Positions 6,953 to 8,726 of a stretch of 8,726 nt of DNA are shown in pieces. A model generated the notes under the pieces. It was not told where the DNA came from, searched no databases, and worked only from the letters and a program-made list of their open reading frames with translations. Positions within the stretch are counted from its first letter, which is position 1. Each line of letters starts with the position of its first letter. Location of the stretch: positions 1 through 8,726 of the forward strand of contig JALGTD010000049.1 of the NCBI GenBank assembly GCA_029821515.1, in the 5' to 3' direction. This DNA comes from Candidatus Zipacnadia bacterium (GTDB taxonomy: Bacteria; Armatimonadota; Zipacnadia; Zipacnadales; Zipacnadaceae). Made by a program: the position numbers and the translations under genes.

Positions 6953-6982
6953 AGTATAGCAAGCTGAAGCGTTCAGTGTCAA
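6953..6982 (-). promoter_or_regulatory. Strong sigma70-type promoter for the T2SF-domain gene
   Basis: On the minus strand TTGACA (6982-6977; 6 of 6) is followed after 18 nt by TATACT (6958-6953; 5 of 6). The predicted transcript starts near 6946, about 35 nt before the ATG at 6912 and 67 nt before the alternative ATG at 6879. Confidence 0.65.
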
Positions 6983-7061
6983 CTGAGAAGCCAGCAGGAA
7001 TTCCTCCTCCGCCGGACTTCGTTATGCCTCTCACAATAATCCGGGGACAACCCAGTTGAGG

Positions 7062-7091
7062 TTGCCGGCACGGTTCCGGCAGTGTTATACT
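7062..7091 (+). promoter_or_regulatory. Candidate miaB promoter, very close to the start codon
   Basis: TTGCCG (7062-7067; 4 of 6), an 18-nt spacer and TATACT (7086-7091; 5 of 6). The -10 box ends only 9 bp before the miaB ATG at 7101, so a normal start point would yield an mRNA with almost no leader. The same -10 sequence and spacer length occur in the divergent T2SF promoter. Confidence 0.5.
7063..7081. repeat. Inverted repeat between the miaB -35 and -10 boxes
   Basis: TGCCGG (7063-7068) and CCGGCA (7076-7081) form a perfect six-bp inverted repeat around a 7-nt centre. It overlaps the -35 box and fills most of the promoter spacer, a usual place for a repressor operator. No cognate regulator can be named. 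Confidence 0.3.
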
Positions 7092-7100
7092 CACCTTAGG

Positions 7101-8411
7101 ATGAGCAGATATTACTTCATAGACACAATGGGCTGCCAGATGAACGAGCGGGACTCGGAGACAGTGGCGGGTATTTTGGAGGAGCTTGGCTACCGGCCGA
7201 CCGATGACCGCGACCAGGCTGATTTCATCGCGCTGAACACCTGTGCGGTACGGGCAAAGCCTATGCACAAGGTATTCTCCAAGCTGGGCGAACTGCGCCG
7301 TATCAAGCAGCAGCGCCCCAATATTATCATCGCAGTGCTGGGCTGTGTGGCCCAGGTGGCCCAGCAAGAAATTGCCCACCGCGCTCCTTATACGGATATT
7401 ATCGTTGGCCCACGCAACTACTCCCGCCTAGCCCAGGCAATAACCGCTGTCCAAACAGGCGCCGACCTGATTACAGTGACCAATACCAGCGAGGTCATCC
7501 CGGAGGGCCTGCCAGTTGCGCGCACCACGGCGATTTCCGCGTATGTAAATGTGACCTACGGCTGCAACAACTTCTGCGCCTATTGCATAGTTCCGTACGC
7601 CCGCGGTCCGCAGCAGAGTCGCCCGGCAGCGCAGATCATCAGCGAGGTCGAGCAGGCCGTCGCTGCTGGTCACCACGAGATTACGCTGCTGGGGCAAAAC
7701 GTTAATTCCTACGGTCAAGATCTGGATGATGACTGTGATTTTGCTGACTTGCTAGCCGAAGTTAATCGCGTCACGGGCCTAAAACGCATTCGCTTTACCA
7801 CATCGCACCCCAAAGACCTGTCACCCAAGCTGCTCGACGCGATGGCCGGCCTGCCCAAGGTCTGCGAGCATCTTCACCTGCCCATCCAGTCCGGCGATGA
7901 CCAGGTGCTGGAACGAATGGGCCGAGGCTATCCCTACGAGCACTATCGCAGGCTCATTGAAGCTGCACGCGAACGAATGCCCCAGATGAGTATAACTACT
8001 GACGTAATGGTGGGCTTTCCCGGGGAAACCGAGGCGCAGTTTCACAATACACTGGAGGCTTTTCGCGAAATCCGTTTTGACCAGGCTTTTATGTTCAAGT
8101 ATAGCGATCGGCCCGGCACTCGTGCTGCACAGATGCCTGATAAAGTCCCGGAGAAGACCAAGCAGGTATGGCTGGAACAACTCATTGAATTGCAGAACGA
8201 GACCGCCCACCAGATCAATGAGCAACTGGTAGGAGAGACTTTTGAGGTCCTGGTGGAGGGGCCTGATCCCAAGTCGCCAGCGAAGGTCCGTGGCCGGACC
8301 TGCACGAATAAGATAATGATATTCCCCGGCGACGAGAAGCTGCAAGGGCGAATTGTGCCGGTTACAGCTCAGCAGGCCTTCTTATGGGGTTTTCTGGGCG
8401 AGATCACGTAA
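7101..8411 (+). CDS. miaB: tRNA-2-methylthio-N6-dimethylallyladenosine synthase (MiaB)
   Basis: This is a 436-residue radical SAM methylthiotransferase that adds the 2-methylthio group to isopentenyl-A37 of tRNAs reading UNN codons. The N-terminal UPF0004 domain has Cys12, Cys48 and Cys82, expected ligands of the auxiliary cluster. The radical SAM motif is CNNFCAYC (Cys155, Cys159, Cys162). LLGQNVNSYG (196-205), HLHLPIQSGDDQVLERMGRGY (257-277) and TTDVMVGFPGET (299-310) are MiaB-typical. A TRAM domain occupies about 375-436. The start at 7101 gives the normal MSRYYFIDTMGCQMN opening; an upstream in-frame TTG at 7056 would add 15 non-family residues. No good SD precedes 7101. The segment after the SAM cysteines reads ARGPQQSRP rather than the common RGRE-x-SRP. 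smpB follows 99 bp downstream on the same strand. Confidence 0.95.
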   Translation: MSRYYFIDTMGCQMNERDSETVAGILEELGYRPTDDRDQADFIALNTCAVRAKPMHKVFSKLGELRRIKQQRPNIIIAVLGCVAQVAQQEIAHRAPYTDIIVGPRNYSRLAQAITAVQTGADLITVTNTSEVIPEGLPVARTTAISAYVNVTYGCNNFCAYCIVPYARGPQQSRPAAQIISEVEQAVAAGHHEITLLGQNVNSYGQDLDDDCDFADLLAEVNRVTGLKRIRFTTSHPKDLSPKLLDAMAGLPKVCEHLHLPIQSGDDQVLERMGRGYPYEHYRRLIEAARERMPQMSITTDVMVGFPGETEAQFHNTLEAFREIRFDQAFMFKYSDRPGTRAAQMPDKVPEKTKQVWLEQLIELQNETAHQINEQLVGETFEVLVEGPDPKSPAKVRGRTCTNKIMIFPGDEKLQGRIVPVTAQQAFLWGFLGEIT

Positions 8412-8510
8412 GCAGTATCAGCACAGAAAGATGGCAGACAACCGTTCCGCTGGAGAAGCAGCGTCTAGCTCCGCGGGCGGGGCCACCATACAGAAAACAG
8501 ATACTTTTGG

Positions 8511-8726
8511 ATGGCTAACGGCACAATAACGACAAATCGGAAGGCGCACTACGAATACTTCATCGAAGATTCCCTGGAAGCAGGAGTAGAGCTAAAGGGC
8601 GCGGAGGTGAAGTCGCTGCGCGCGTATAAGGTGAGCATCCAGGAGGCCTACGCCACGGTAGAGGGCGGACAGGTGTGGGTGTATAATATGCACATTGCTC
8701 CCTATGCGCCGGCCACCGACCAGAAG
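8511..8726 (+). CDS. smpB: SsrA-binding protein SmpB (3' end cut by window edge)
   Basis: The 72 codons visible run to the window edge. They give the N-terminal half of SmpB, the partner of tmRNA in rescue of stalled ribosomes. The TTNRKAHYEYFIED opening (7-20), EAGVELKGAEVKSLR (23-37), QEAYA (44-48) and WVYNMHIAPY (56-65) are all family hallmarks. The frame is closed upstream by TAG at 8466-8468 and has no earlier ATG, so 8511 is the only good start, although no SD precedes it. Position 39 is Tyr where most SmpB proteins carry Gly (LR-x-G-K). It probably shares the miaB transcript; no terminator or convincing promoter lies in the 99-bp gap. Confidence 0.93.
   Translation, partial: MANGTITTNRKAHYEYFIEDSLEAGVELKGAEVKSLRAYKVSIQEAYATVEGGQVWVYNMHIAPYAPATDQK

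Noticed and set aside
7056..7100. An upstream TTG start adding 15 residues to MiaB.
   Set aside because: The added residues fall on the promoter spacer and -10 box and do not resemble the family N-terminus.

Overview
The window is bacterial chromosomal DNA, moderately GC-rich by eye. MiaB, SmpB, sigma70-like -35/-10 boxes and Shine-Dalgarno (SD) sequences all point to Bacteria. The phylum cannot be fixed from this sequence. An archaeal-type (short) LeuC, a large ADP-ribosylglycohydrolase-fold protein and an exported GH123/DUF4091 protein together recall Armatimonadota, Planctomycetota-like and other environmental lineages; this is a low-confidence inference.

Layout, left to right. (1) Minus strand, 1-1698: a leuC-type aconitase-superfamily dehydratase gene, followed 13 bp downstream by a gene cut by the window edge that encodes a Schlafen/AlbA_2-like protein. 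The SD of the second gene overlaps the leuC stop codon, so the two look translationally coupled. (2) 1699-1896: a divergent intergenic region with candidate promoters on both strands. (3) Plus strand, 1897-3372: a cytoplasmic ADP-ribosylglycohydrolase-family protein with an added C-terminal beta domain and a Cys-rich tail. (4) Minus strand, 3452-5851: a secreted multidomain GH123-like glycosidase, convergent with the previous gene. (5) 5852-6306: the most unusual part. It holds a -35/-10 pair that matches consensus at all 12 positions, with a G8 tract in a 15-nt spacer. Just upstream lies a truncated, start-less duplicate of the 5' end of the GH123-like gene. (6) Minus strand, 6307-6912: a half-size type II secretion F-domain membrane protein with its own strong promoter. 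(7) 6913-7100: a divergent promoter region. (8) Plus strand, 7101-8726: miaB, probably read from a leaderless or near-leaderless mRNA, then smpB, cut by the window edge.

The genes do not form one pathway. miaB-smpB is translation housekeeping and leuC is branched-chain amino acid (or related) metabolism. The centre is an accessory glycan/ADP-ribose type hydrolase segment. Its best lead is possible slipped-strand (phase-variable) control of the exported glycosidase, next to clear evidence of a duplication followed by decay. No RNA gene, CRISPR array, insertion sequence or convincing intrinsic terminator was seen, and no stretch over 300 bases is left without a gene or gene remnant.
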